A stretch of 64,000 nucleotides of DNA from Lamellibrachia satsuma (taxonomy: Eukaryota; Annelida; Polychaeta; Sabellida; Siboglinidae), in NCBI GenBank assembly GCA_033239005.1, contig BSQZ01000073.1:2643501-2707500 (forward strand). The letters run 5' to 3'. Position numbers and translations under genes: made by a program. Under the pieces are notes generated by a model, which was given only the letters and a program-made list of their open reading frames with translations, ran no database searches and was not told the DNA's origin. Shown here piece by piece: positions 47,091 to 58,196 of this stretch. The first letter of the stretch is position 1, and every line of letters begins with the position of its first letter.

Positions 47091-47404
47091 CCCACACATA
47101 GGTTTTGTCTTTGCGCTGTTAGTGCAGATATTAGTGAGATTCCTGCAAGCGTCCTGTCTATCCACGCAGCGTGTATATGGGGCGGTCACAGAGTCTTCAA
47201 CTATGCAATTTTAAGTACTTGCCACAAATCTTCACGTCTCATATAAATGGGAACGTTGGTCAACGACTGCGAATCGCGCTGTGAACCGACGCTACCTTTA
47301 TAAAACAGACGTGGCCTTTTGCTGCGAGACCAGCGAGACATCATCGCTTGTTGTCGTTGGAATGTGTACAGTGCTGAACACGCACGCGTTGACAGTGTCA
47401 ACGC
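47091..47404. other. Unique spacer with some CpG
   Basis: No gene or RNA recognised between the microsatellites. Confidence 0.4.
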
Positions 47405-47701
<297 letters not shown>

Positions 47702-47771
47702 GCACGGCGGACTATTGACTCCGTCGTCACGAGGACTAGTTCGTCTTGATCTGTCACCAGGCATGATACCT

Positions 47772-48550
47772 GTCATTTGAGCAAGTCCATTGTCACCCGG
47801 CCTGTCGCCTGTCACATTGTCGCATGTCGTCTCTCACCTTTGCATGTCGCTTGTCACCTTGGCATATTGTATGTCACCTTAGCTTGTCGCCTGTCACCCG
47901 ACATGTCGCCTATCAAATTGGCATGTCGCTTGGCACTTTTGCATGTCTTCTGTCTCCTTGGCATGTCGCCTGTCACCTTTGCATGTCGCCTGTCACCTTG
48001 GCATGTTGCCTCTCACCTTGGCATGTCGCCTGTCACCCCGCATGTCGCCTGTCACCTTGGCATGTCGCCTGTAACATGTCGCCTCTCACCTTGGCATATC
48101 GTCTGTCACCTTAGTTTGTCGCCTGTCACCCGGCATGTTGCCTCTCAGATTGGCATGTCGCTTGTCACCCAGCATGTCCCCTGTCACCCGGCATTGTCAC
48201 CTCTATCATTGGCACGTCGCCTGCCACTTGACATGTCGCCTGTCATCTTGGCATGTCGTCTATCACCTGGGCATGTCACATGTCACCTTGATATGTCGCC
48301 TTTCACAATGGCATGTAGCTTGTCACTTTGGCATGTCGCCTGTCATCTTGGCATGCAGCTTCTAACATTGACATGTCGCCTCTCATCTTGGCATGTCGCC
48401 TGTCACATGGCAAGTCGCCTGTCACCTTGGCATATCGCCTGCCACCTGGCATGTCGCCTGTAATCTTGGCATGTCGCCTGTCACATGGCATGTCGCCTGT
48501 CACATGGCATGTCTCCTGTCGCATGGCATGTCGCCTGTAACCTTGGCATG
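47772..48550. repeat. 20-bp minisatellite CATGTCGCCTGTCACCTTGG, about 39 copies
   Basis: Diverged 17-22-bp units; CACCTTGG alternates with CACATGG, CACCCGG and CATCTTGG. Length variation keeps several frames open (up to 228 residues, plus), all rich in SPVT/HVACHL, as by-products. Confidence 0.93.
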
Positions 48551-48774
48551 GAAGACGTTCACCGTGCCAATGTCTTGGGGCTGACAAAGACGTCTGGAAA
48601 AGACGATCTAGCGCTGAACTGCCACTTACTCCAGACTAGCAATCAGCGATAGACGGCAGGTGACGCACGTTCTCGAGACACTCTAGAATTACGTCGCCGG
48701 CCGCCGAGACAGATTAGCCAACATTGCAAACAACTTTATACTGTGGAATGGTATAGAATCTTGTTACAGCTCTG
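48551..48774. other. Unique spacer
   Basis: No recognised feature before the LINE fragment. Confidence 0.4.
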
Positions 48775-49985
48775 TTTAGGCTTATTACATGGAAACAGTA
48801 GAACAAATGAGTATACCACTTGAAAGAGTATTGAACTTGTCGTTAAATGAGGGAGTGGTTCTTTTTGAATGGAAAGAAACAAACATCATACCATTATTTA
48901 AAAAGGGCTTGAGAAATAAGTCTTATTACATACCAGTGAGTTTAACATCAGTGATGTGTATATTATTGGAAAAGTTAATCAAAGACCATATGGTGGACTT
49001 CCTTGTTAGGCATAAATTATTAAATTCATCTCAACATAGATTCCTAAAAGCGAGGTCATGCTTAACAAATATGTTTTTTGGAAGAAATCACTAAGTGGAT
49101 AGACGATGGATCACCAGTATATATTATCTACTTAGATTTTCAGAAAGCTTTCGACAAAGTGCCACATCAAAGATTAATTAAAATGGTATTAGGGATGGCA
49201 TAATTTACTAGATAGAACAATGACTGACAGAAGACATCGTGTTGTAGTAGATGGGGAGGTTTCAAACTGGAAATAAGTTTTGAGTGAGGTGCCACAAGGA
49301 TCAGTATTAGGACTTATATTATTCTTAATATTTATCAACGACTTGGACGATAGTATAACCAGCAACGTACTGAAATTTGCGGATGACACAAAAGTGTTTA
49401 GAAAGGTTAACACTGATGGTGATAAACAACACTTACAAAACGATCTAAGCAAATTAGTTAAATGGTCTGAAAAATGGCAGATGTTATTAAAATTTTGGGA
49501 AATGTGAATGCCTACATACAGGTCACGGGAACTTGCATATAAATTATAAAATGGGAGATACTGTTCTAGGTACTACTGTAAAAGAAAAGGACTTATGAGT
49601 TACAATAAGTGCTGATATGAAAGTTTCAGAGCGGTGTGGTATTGCAGCTTCAAATGGTAATCAAATTCTTGAAATGATTAGGAGAATATAACATACACGT
49701 TTGTTTCTCCCTCAAGAAAGATAATAACAATAGTAAAGGATCAGTGTAGATATCAGGAAGTACTCTTTCTCGCGGAGGACAATAAATGAATGGAGCGCAT
49801 TATCTACAGATTATGTAACTGCTAACAGCGTGAATATGTTTAAAAACAAGGTTGACACATATCTCAGGAGGGCGGGTTATAAGTAGATGAACATTGTTGG
49901 ACTCTCGATAAGCCAATGGCTTCCTTGTCCCCTTGCCATCTGGGCCTTTGCAAGTGAACAATCTTGTTAAATCTTGTTACACATT
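48775..49985 (+). mobile_element. Second-family LINE (CR1-like), internally deleted, with intact 3' tail
   Basis: RT coding remnants run from RT block 2 to the C-terminal region, followed by a 3' UTR with GGACTCTCGATAAGCCAATG and a tail ATCTTGTTAAATCTTGTTA. It is 5' truncated. Most of the RT thumb (residues between the IRRI region and KDQCR) is missing, and several frameshifts and stops make it dead. Fragments at 30.5-31.07, 52.06-52.21 and 56.02-56.37 kb (minus) share its sequence. No target duplication was identified. Confidence 0.88.
48789..49507 (+). pseudogene. RT of the second-family LINE, frameshifted
   Basis: The frame at 48789-49094 reads METVEQMSIPLERVLNLSLN, WKETNIIPLFKKG and VSLTSVMCILLEKLI. 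After a shift, SPVYIIYLDFQKAFDKVPH gives motif A. After another shift, TDRRHRVVVDGEVSNW, VPQGSVLGLILFLIFINDL and LKFADDTKVF give motifs B and C with both catalytic aspartates kept. It then reads LSKLVKWSEKWQ and a stop. Homology continues in other frames to about 49685. The catalytic residues are present, but at least three frameshifts and the deletion make it non-functional. Confidence 0.9.
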
Positions 49986-50536
49986 ACTCGTAAAAGTAAA
50001 ACAAAACATATATGCAGTTAGTGTTTATCTGCATGAATAGGTTACTGGGTTAGTGTTTATCTGCATGAATAAGTTGCCGTGGCGGTGTTAGATATGCAAG
50101 AGAACTGACCCGGAGCTTATATATTTGCTGTATTAGTCAACAAAGCGAGCGGCGGCTACTATACAGAAGGTCAAAAACTGTTGCTAGAAATGCAACAAGG
50201 AAAGTCTTGCTTCATGGAGTATGGTTGTTGTAAAATAAAATGTGAAGAATCTCTTTGTCTATGTGTGCTTTATTGTTTAAATCACATAACTGATAATAAA
50301 CGTTTTTTTTTAAAGTATACTTTTTGAAAATACATACTTAGACTTGTCATGCAAATGAAAAGGTATGTTTTATGAATCAGTATGACACACTACTAGACCC
50401 TAAAGCTAGTAATTTGGGATATATATTTGACTGAGTGATTAATGGTGTATTCCACGCTTGAGAGAACCCTACCCGCGGGCAGACTCAAACGGTGTGTGCC
50501 TTGCCAACTACTGCGCCTCGACTGTCCTACGATTAC
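49986..50536. other. Unique DNA after the LINE tail
   Basis: GTGTTTATCTGCATGAATA is duplicated at 50020 and 50052. No gene recognised. Confidence 0.45.
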
Positions 50537-50767
50537 GGCAAATAATAAATAACGGATGTAGCGTACACAGCAAATAATAAATGACGGATGTAGCGTACAC
50601 AGCAAATAATAAATGACGGATGTAGCGTAAACAGCAAATAATAAATGACGGATGTAGCGTACACAGCAAATACTAAATGACGGATGTAGCGTACACAGCA
50701 AATAATAAATGACGGATGTAGCGTACACGGCAAATAATAAATGACGGATGTAGCGTACACGGCAAAT
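50537..50767. repeat. 32-bp minisatellite AAATAATAAATGACGGATGT, 7 copies
   Basis: Units ACAGCAAATAATAAATGACG plus GATGTAGCGTAC; one copy has TACTAAATG. Minus frames reading CVRYIRHLLFAVY arise from the repeat. Confidence 0.94.
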
Positions 50768-51435
50768 GACACGACTTAAGAGGCACGTGCATGAAAACGT
50801 CTTCCCGACCCCCGCGGCGTCTACAGTTCCAAAAGAGCATTCACGAGTACATAGAGACTCAGGAACGCGTCGTCAGGGCATTGCAGTAAATACATTTGTT
50901 TTTGGTTATAAGCACACAATTCGTCTCCTACTAAACGTTTTGCTCGTTCGTTCGTTAGAAATATGTTTGGAAATTGTCAAAAGCATGATCTATTTAACTA
51001 CCTACACACATATTTTGTCTGGTTTTACATCCCGTATGTCAACGAATTTAAACATTTAGGGGAGACCAGAGCAAGTTGTTATTAGAGTTATTTTCGAACA
51101 CATAGCACACATATGGAGATACCATCGACAGTCGTTGGTTGGAAATCCACAAACAGACAAACTGTCCAATAATCCTGAGTTAAGAAGAATAAATTAAAGA
51201 GGTGTGAACAAAAATGACTTTTTAACAACCTAAGACTTTTTTTTGTTATGTCCACATAATATTATCTCACACAGCCACTTTTTATGTTTCGTGAATGAAA
51301 CTTAAAACATGTCTACTATATAGTATAGGGGGTTATGCCAGTAGAAGTTAAACTGAAATTCAGGATTTGTTATCGTCCACGTGCGTTCAAGTGCAACACT
51401 GTGTTTGAGGCAATTTGTTATAACTGTATTGGGGC
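50768..51435. other. Unique AT-rich DNA
   Basis: No recognised gene; the 50766-51059 frame shows no motif. Confidence 0.45.
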
Positions 51436-52022
51436 AATTTGTTACAACTGTAACAACGCTTGGGCAGCTCGCACCGATGACTCAGCCAACGAGTTGTTAC
51501 AACTGTAACAACGCTCGGGCGGCTCGCACCGATGACTCAGCCAACAAGTTGTTACAACTGTAACAATGCTCGGGCGGCTCGCACCGGTGACTCAGCCAAC
51601 GAGTTGTTACAACTGTAACAAAGCTCGGGCGGCTCGCACCGGTGACTCAGCCAACGAATTGTTACAACTGTTACAGCGCTCGGGCGGCGCGCACCGATGA
51701 CTCAGTCAACGAGTTGTTAAAACTGTAACAACGCTCGGGCGGCTCGCATCGATGACTCAGCCAACGAGTTGTTACAACTGTAACAGCGCTCGGGCGGCTC
51801 GCACCACCTGTAACAACGCTCGGGCGGTTCGCACCGATGACTCAGCCAACGAGTTGTTACAACTGTAACAACGCTCGGGCGGCTCGCACCGATGACTCAG
51901 CCAGCGAGTTGTTACAACTGTAACAACGCTCGGGCGGCTCTCACCGATGACTCAGCCAACGAGTTGTTACAACTGTAACAACGCTCGGGCGACTAGCACT
52001 GCTGACTCAGCCAACGAGTTGT
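51436..52022. repeat. 55-bp minisatellite containing a palindrome, about 10 copies
   Basis: Each unit has GTTGTTACA-AC-TGTAACAAC, a 9-bp inverted repeat with 2-base spacer, followed by GCTCGGGCGGCTCGCACCGA and TGACTCAGCCAAC. TGACTCA is an AP-1 type palindrome. One unit near 51.79 kb is shortened. The palindrome core TGTAACAAC recurs outside the array at 52.54-52.82 kb. Confidence 0.94.
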
Positions 52023-52061
52023 GTGCTGACAATAACTGAAAGAACACAATTTATTCTAGCA

Positions 52062-52209
52062 TTGTCAAACAAAATTGACAAATATCCCAGAAGGGCGGGT
52101 TACGCATAAGTGGAAATGTTTTGAACTCTCGATAAGCCAATGGTTTCCTTGTCCAGTTGCCATCTGGGTGTTTTGCCTTTGATGGCAATCTTTTTAAATC
52201 TTGTTAAAT
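52062..52209 (+). mobile_element. 3' end of a second-family LINE
   Basis: Matches the C-terminal and 3' tail of the copy at 48.78-49.98 kb: CAGAAGGGCGGGTTACG, then AACTCTCGATAAGCCAATGG, CCATCTGGG and TTTTTAAATCTTGTTAAATT. It is strongly 5' truncated, as is usual for LINEs, and abuts the 55-bp array within 40 bp. Confidence 0.85.
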
Positions 52210-52536
52210 TGTTATGGCACAGTCCTATTTGAGCAATTAATAAATAGTGCACGTTACGCACGATATGTACGTGTGTGTATTATTCAATCAAATAGAAGTC
52301 GCACTACATATACATTGTCGTACTCTTTCCAGTAATGTATATTGCATTCACAATAAATTATTATTTAAGAATCGGGAGTGCCCCTAGGTAAATGAAAATA
52401 AAAACTAAATATATGAACATGTGAACACCTACATCGTTATGCACAGTGTAATATGTATAAGTGTGTATAATCTAATTAATGTAATAACAGTAACATGTAT
52501 GAGTGACACTTGCTTTGCGATCCACACATTCTTTGC
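52210..52536. other. AT-rich unique DNA
   Basis: Nothing recognised. Confidence 0.4.
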
Positions 52537-52816
52537 TGTAACAACTTGCCCCGTATGATGTAACAACTTACGGGGCTAGTTGTTACAGTCGACTTCGACT
52601 GGAAAACTTCACATATCTACCTAATTACAATACGGAATATCAATGGCATGGCATATTTTATTAACACGAATAATGAATTTACTGTATACGTTGACAGAAA
52701 TAATGCATCTATCATACTTTTCACAAAAAGGCGACTTTAACTGAAAATTGTAACAACTAGCCCCGGTGTCCTCTTCTTGGTGTACAATAATGTATTTAAT
52801 CATGTGCTAGTTGTTA
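52537..52816. repeat. Cluster of TGTAACAACTAGCCCCG-type inverted repeats
   Basis: TGTAACAACTTGCCCCGTA (52537-52555) pairs with TACGGGGCTAGTTGTTACA (52569-52587) at 18 of 19 positions. A third copy, TGTAACAACTAGCCCCG (52749-52765), faces CTAGTTGTTA (52807-52816). This could be a small element with inverted ends or a nested palindrome. No transposon family was recognised. Confidence 0.8.
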
Positions 52817-52909
52817 AATGTGGATTTCGATTGACGCCGTCCACGTGTCTAACGCCACCATTTGGTTAGCTACCTAAATTTCTGATTGAGAGAACTGCAC
52901 TTGAGCTTG

Positions 52910-53145
52910 ACCGTTCACCGAGGTCAATACAGAGAGAGTTCTCCGGTGGGTGAGGGTGAGAGAGTTCACCGAGGTCAGCACAGAGAGAGTTCACCGAGGT
53001 CAGCACAGAGGCGGATCAGAGAGACGACGACAACGAAGAACAGTCAGAACAACGTGAAAGGTTCATTTCGAAGAATGTAGGATAGATAAATATTATCACA
53101 AACTGATAAGGCCATGACGATGACGATGACGATGACGATGCACAG
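52910..53145. repeat. About 25-bp repeat (GAGAGAGTTCACCGAGGTCA), 4 copies, then a (GATGAC)n tract
   Basis: First array about 52910-53010; GATGACGATGAC runs at about 53113-53142. No gene is supported between them. Confidence 0.85.
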
Positions 53146-53544
53146 ATTAATCGTGAATCGTGAATCATCTTTGTGAAAACGAAGATGGCAGCCGATCGTC
53201 GTGACCTCGTCACGTGGTCAACTATTAGGACCTGTTTCGTAATGATTGTCAGTACAATAATTTCACAACACTACCGCTCGAAAACACTACATAAATATAC
53301 GGATGCGTTCAATGTACGTTCAAAACACTACAGTGACCAAGTTCAAAACAGCGTATTGAATGCAAACGTTGTGTTTCGAATTCTTGTCAAATAAATGCAA
53401 TAATGTATATATAGTTACACACATAGGGTTCCAACATTAATATATCAGTTATTATATATTTACTATCAATATATGGCTCGAGAAATATAATAAACCACAC
53501 CGGTGTAAACATAGGTTGCAATCAGCGCAGACTGGAGGTCGGCT
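53146..53544. other. Unique AT-rich DNA
   Basis: No recognised feature. Confidence 0.4.
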
Positions 53545-54393
53545 GGGCCAGCTGGGCCAGGTGTCTAGGCCAGTTTGGCCAGGTGGCTGGCCAGCTGGGC
53601 CAGGTGTCTAGGCCAGTTTGGCCAGGTGGCTGGCCAAGTGGGCCAGGTGTCTAGGCCAGTTTGGCCAGGTGGCTGGCCAAGTGGGCAAGGTGTCTAGGCC
53701 AGTTTGGCCAGGTGGCTGGCCAAGTGGGCAAGGTGTCTAGGCCAGTTTGGCCAGGTGGCTGGCCAAGTGGGCAAGGTGTCTAGGCCAGTTTGGCCAGGTG
53801 GCTGGCCAAGTGGGCAAGGTGTCTCGGCCAGGTTGGCCAGGTGGCTGGCCAAGTGGGCAAGGTGTCTAGGCCAGTTTGGCCAGGTGGCTGGCCAAGTGGG
53901 CATGGTGGCTCGACCAGTCGGGACAGGTGGCTGGCCAAGTGGGCAAGGTGTCTCGGCCAGTTTGGCCAGGTGGCTGGCCAAGTGGGCAAGGTGTCTAGGC
54001 CAGTTTGGCCAGGTGGCTGGCCAAGTGGTCAAGGTGGCTCGGCCAGCTGGGCCACGTGGCTGGCCAAGTGGTCAAGGTGGCTCGGCCAGTTGGGCCAGGT
54101 GGCTGGCCAAGTGGGCAAGGTGTCTCGGCCAGTTTGGCCAGGTGGCTGGCCAAGTGGGCAAGGTGTCTAGGCCAGTTTGGCCAGGTGGTTGGCCAAGTGG
54201 GCAAGATGCCTCGGCCAGTTGGGCCAGGTGGCTGGCCAAGTGGGCAAGGTGTCTTGGCCAGCTGGGTCAGGTGGCTGGCCAAGTGGGCAAGGTGGCTCGG
54301 CCAACTCGTCAAGGTGGCTCGGCCAGCTGGGCCAGGTGGCTGGCGAAGTGGTCAAGGTGGCTCGGCCAGGTGGCTGGCTAAGTGGGCAAGGTG
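53545..54393. repeat. 43-bp GGCCAG-rich minisatellite, about 20 copies
   Basis: Unit GCCAGTTTGGCCAGGTGGCT then GGCCAAGTGGGCAAGGTGTC. Many partial palindromes (GGCCA/TGGCC). Because 43 is not a multiple of three, frames cycle, giving a 225-residue plus frame (ARWLAKWARCLGQ) and several minus frames; these are by-products. Confidence 0.95.
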
Positions 54394-54407
54394 GCTATTC
54401 TTTTCAG

Positions 54408-54476
54408 ATCTTCGCGGAAAGAAACGCAGATTATTTACCACAGAAAATAAATAAATGGATCAGAGATGGAATATAA
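54408..54476 (+). CDS. Candidate short terminal exon
   Basis: Straight after the 43-bp array, CTATTCTTTTCAG is a good acceptor ending at 54407. The next 69 nt read in phase 0 IFAERNADYLPQKINKWIRD-GI and a TAA. The peptide is amphipathic and looks like a genuine C-terminus, and AATAAA occurs in it. No upstream exon was found; the array would lie in the last intron. The family is not recognised, and a chance frame of this length is quite possible. Confidence 0.3.
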   Translation: MFAERNADYLPQKINKWIRDGI

Positions 54477-55192
54477 GTTATTATTATAATAACCTAAGAC
54501 AAATATCTTGTGTACGCTGCTCGTGCATGTATAGTAATTGTCAAATAAACGTTCAGCCCCCACAGCTTACAGGACTACTAGTATGTAGCATTTGTGTATA
54601 TTGAGACACAAATGCAATCTAAAATTCGGAGCGCGTTTGAAGCATATGAATTAATTTAAATCCTCAAAAAAGTAACCGAACAAACAGGAATTAAGTAATG
54701 TAAAAACGTATAAGGTATAAAAAGGTATACAGTACACTAATTATTGTAATAAGAAAGTCATGACATAATATTATTATACAAGAGTTTACTTGGTCACACA
54801 TGTGGTAGCGACCAGTATATGTGACTTGATGCAGTGTTAGTTTGCTTTACTCGGTGGAATTAACAGTCTAATAATCACTCCCGAAGAAAAACATTCAGGA
54901 CGAAATGAAGAAAGATAGTATCGAGCTATTAATTGTATCATTATATTGATACCACGCATGCCCATAGTAATCGAATGAAATATATTATATATTCAGCAGG
55001 TAGACGTAGGTGTGAATACCGTTAGTATGTTATGGATAATGGTGTTCGTGTTTGCATTTAAAGCCACAGACCAGTATCAAGCCACCGCTCACCAATGGCC
55101 ACTCTTCTCCGGGCTGACCGGCCTGGGCCGGGGAATAATTTGCTTCTGTCGAGCAATGGCCGGTCAACTAATTAATAGTGGCGAGTCGGATG
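54477..55192. other. Unique DNA; GC-rich conserved-looking patch at 55060-55180
   Basis: 54.5-55.0 kb is AT-rich with nothing seen. At 55060-55180 the DNA changes to GACCGGCCTGGGCCGGGG followed by AATAATTTG and CAACTAATTAATAG (homeodomain-type cores), a mix typical of conserved non-coding elements. The 61-codon frame at 55012-55197 is not convincing. Confidence 0.3.
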
Positions 55193-55872
55193 GGTGAACA
55201 GGGGTGCAGGGTGGGGGTGACGTTGTCCGGGTGGCCTCGACTGCGTGGACACGTGGGACGGGTGAACAGGGGTGCAGGGTGGGGGTGACGTTGTCCGGGT
55301 GGCCTCGACTGCGTGGACACGTGGGACGGGTGAACAGGGGTGCAGGGTGGGGGTGACGTTGTCCAGGTGGCCTCGACTGCGTGGACACGTGGGACGGGTG
55401 AACAGGGGTGCAGGGTGGGGGTGACGTTGTCCGGGTGGCCTCGACTGCGTGGACACGTGGGACGGGTGAACAGGGGTGCAGGGTGGGGGTGACGCTGTCC
55501 GGGTGGCCTCGACTGCGTGGACACGTGGGACGGGGTGAACAGGGTTGCAGGGTGGGGTGACGTTGTTCGGGTGGCATCGATTGCGTGGACACGTGGGACG
55601 GGGTGAACAGGGGTGCAGGGTGGGGGTGACGTTGTCCGGGTGGCATCGATTGCGTGGACACGTGGGGCGGGGTGGACAGGGGTGCAGTTGTCCGGGCGTC
55701 CTCGACTGCGTGGACACGTGGGACGGTGGACAGGGGTGCAGGGTGGGGGTGACGTTGTCCGGGCGTCCTCGACTGCGTTGACACGTGGGACGGTGAACAG
55801 GGGTGCAGGGTGGGGGTGACGTTGTCCGGGCGTCCTCGACTGTGTGGACACGTGGGGCGGTGGACAGGGGTG
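55193..55872. repeat. 68-bp G-rich minisatellite, 10 copies
   Basis: Unit GGTGAACAGGGGTGCAGGGT then GGGGGTGACGTTGTCCGGGT and CGACTGCGTGGACACGTGGG. Strong strand asymmetry: G-rich on plus, C-rich on minus, with GGGG runs that could stack as quadruplexes. Later units vary (GGCATCGATT, GGGCGTCCTCG) and one lacks the middle. Minus frames up to 244 residues (HPAPLFT, RPTCPRSRGHPD) are by-products. Confidence 0.95.
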
Positions 55873-56020
55873 CGAATTCAAGGCAATACGAACGTCGCCC
55901 AACTTAGACAGCAGCGGGCACCGATAACCAAGTCAAGTTTTTTACAAGATTTGCCATCCAAGCCAAAGGTTCAGGTGGCAAGTGGACAAGGAAGCGAGAG
56001 TCCAACATTTTTCATCTATG

Positions 56021-56372
56021 TGTAACCCGCCCTCCTGAGATATGTGTCAACCTTGTTTTTAAACATAATCACGCTGCCAGCAATTACACAATCTGTTGAT
56101 AGTTTGTGCTATTTATTTATTGTCCTCTGTGAGAACGAGCTCTTACTGATGCCCAATCTACACTGATCCTTTACTATTGTTACATCCTGTCAATATCTTC
56201 ATACCCATTTACTATCTTAAAACTTCAATTTGATCTAAACCTCCTTGTCTCTAGGGTTGTTAAACCACATTCTTTAAGGCGTTCTTCATAACTAAGGTCT
56301 ATCAGTTCTGGAAGCATTTTAGTTGTTCTCCCCTGTATCCGTACACGCGTATCTATATCCTTTTTAAGTCAA
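56021..56372 (-). mobile_element. 3' part of a second-family LINE, minus strand
   Basis: The reverse complement reads, with shifts, the KKDIDTRV region, KCFQN, EERL-like and KNVV remnants, then GCNNSKGSV, ELVLTEDNK, and the FKNKVDTYLRRAGY region (GTTTAAAAACAAGGTTGACA). It closes before 56020 with CAGGAGGGCGGGTTACACAT. The same family as 48.78 kb, in the opposite orientation, also dead. Confidence 0.8.
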
Positions 56373-56515
56373 AGGGAATCACTGACCACTGCCTAATAGT
56401 TATCCCGCTCTAGGTCAAATAAACACCCTCAAATAATGTAGTAATTCAATGACGGACACATCCAGGGTTTCACAGACGGCGGTGTTGTTCTGTAACGGTC
56501 CAGCCGTCTCGTTCA
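56373..56515. other. Unique spacer
   Basis: Nothing recognised. Confidence 0.4.
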
Positions 56516-56552
56516 TAGTTTGTCTCGTTCGTTCTTTGAACGAGACAAACTA
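56516..56552. other. Perfect 15-bp-stem hairpin, 7-base loop
   Basis: TAGTTTGTCTCGTTC (56516-56530) and GAACGAGACAAACTA (56538-56552) are exact reverse complements around GTTCTTT. A GTCTCGTTC copy lies just to the left (56506-56514). It could be a structured RNA stem or a decayed palindromic element. Confidence 0.85.
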
Positions 56553-57040
56553 GTCATTCATTTTAGAGAGCCGACTTGAGAAGGGTGGCGGATGACGTCA
56601 AGAAAACTACATTTGGCATGTTGTAGGAGACGCCGGGTACGTCTTTCTAAACTGGCGTCTGAGATCACTGTGACACGTGTTGCTTGAATCCAAACGTCTC
56701 AGACGTAGGCGGTTTACTCAATTAGGGAAATTGAAGATAATTCTTCGAAGCTATTATTTAACCATTATTATGGGATGGAAGGTCAGCCACTTGGTACGTG
56801 TTTCCTTTGGTGCCTGTGTTTCTTGCCACAAGAGGCGTCCAGAAGAATTGCTTGGCCCAATTCATTCCGTCTTTGCGTTCAATCTTTCCTAAACTCGATG
56901 CAATTTATTTCCCGTTCTCAATTTCTGCCCTTGTTTCACTTACCAGAATAATGCACATCACAGAAATCACATTTACCCAATTAACTTGATAACAGAACAG
57001 AACAATAACCGGGTCAAGGTCGCGCGATATCGAAACAAAG
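56553..57040. other. Unique DNA, no gene recognised
   Basis: Frames at 56677-56892 and 56798-56989 show no motif. Confidence 0.4.
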
Positions 57041-57135
57041 GCAATTGACCAGGACCTGGTCTTACAAGACAATTGACCAGGATCTGGTCTTACAAGACAA
57101 TTGACCAGGACCTGGTCTTACAAGACAATTCAATT
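57041..57135. repeat. 36-bp repeat with palindrome GACCAGGACCTGGTC, 3 copies
   Basis: CAATTGACCAGGACCTGGTC then TTACAAGA repeated; each copy has GACCAGG-A-CCTGGTC, except the middle one with GATCTGG. Confidence 0.88.
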
Positions 57136-57469
57136 TCTAATCATCTGCAGATTTGGCAATCGCGATTACATCAGCGAATTTCTGCGCGTATTGGGTACAC
57201 ATTAAAGCACTCCATCGTGTGAATATTGATATAATGCTGATTTTGACTTTGACCCAACGCGTGATAAATTATTCATGTTTAAATTTGTATTTAATGCACT
57301 CGCTCACATTTGACCCCACGTATGCCTATGTTTTCAGGAAATTACCCCCAACAGTGTTTGGTTTAATTACACAAACAATTCCCAGATAGAGATGCGTGTG
57401 AATTGTAAATATGTTAGTTGTAAAGCAGATTCCTTAAAAATGTTGTTTTATTGTTAAAGTCAATTAATG

Positions 57470-57472
<3 letters not shown>
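57136..57472. other. Unique AT-rich DNA
   Basis: An acceptor-like CTATGTTTTCAG at about 57340 precedes a 16-codon frame with a stop; too weak to call. Confidence 0.4.
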
Positions 57473-57557
<85 letters not shown>

Positions 57558-58038
57558 TGAGTGAGTGAGTGAGTGAGTGAGTGAGTGAGTGAGTGAGTGA
57601 GTGTGTGGTGTGTATGTGAGTGTGTGTGTGAGTGAGTGAGTGAGTGAGTGTGTGTGTGAGTGAGTGTGTGGTGTGTATGTGTATATGTGCGTATGTGTGT
57701 GTATTGTGTATGTGTGAGTGTTTGTATGTGTATGTGTGTATGAGTGTGTGTTTGTGAGTGTGTGTATGTGTGAGTGTATGTGTGTGAGTGTGTGAGTGAG
57801 TGTGTGTGTGTGAATGTGTGTGTGTGAGTGTGTGTATGTGAGTGTGTATATGTGTGTGAGTGTGTGAGAGTTAGTGAGTGAGTGTGTGATGTGTATTCGA
57901 GTGTGTGTGTGTGTGTGTGTATGTGTGTGAGTGAGTGTGGGGTGTGTATGTGTATGTGTGTGTATGTGCGTGTATGTGTGAGTGTGTGTATGTGTGTGTG
58001 AGTGTGTGTGTGTTTGTGAGTGTTTGTGAGCGTGTGTA

Positions 58039-58082
<44 letters not shown>

Positions 58083-58116
58083 CGTGCGTGAGTGAGTGCG
58101 TGGTGTGTATGTGAGT

Positions 58117-58154
<38 letters not shown>

Positions 58155-58196
58155 TGTGCGCGCGTGCGCGTGCGCGTGCGTGTGTGTATGTGTGTG
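57473..58196. repeat. (GT)n / (GTGA)n / GTAT compound low-complexity tract, 724 bp
   Basis: Pure (GT)n to about 57555, (GAGT)n to about 57601, then a mosaic of GTGTGAGT, GTGTATGT and (GT)n, ending GCGCGTGCGCGTGCG. On the minus strand this gives a 248-residue His/Thr frame, an artefact. Z-DNA-prone. Confidence 0.97.

Noticed and set aside
57336..57389. Short exon-like frame after CTATGTTTTCAG
   Set aside because: Only 16 codons, with no upstream partner.
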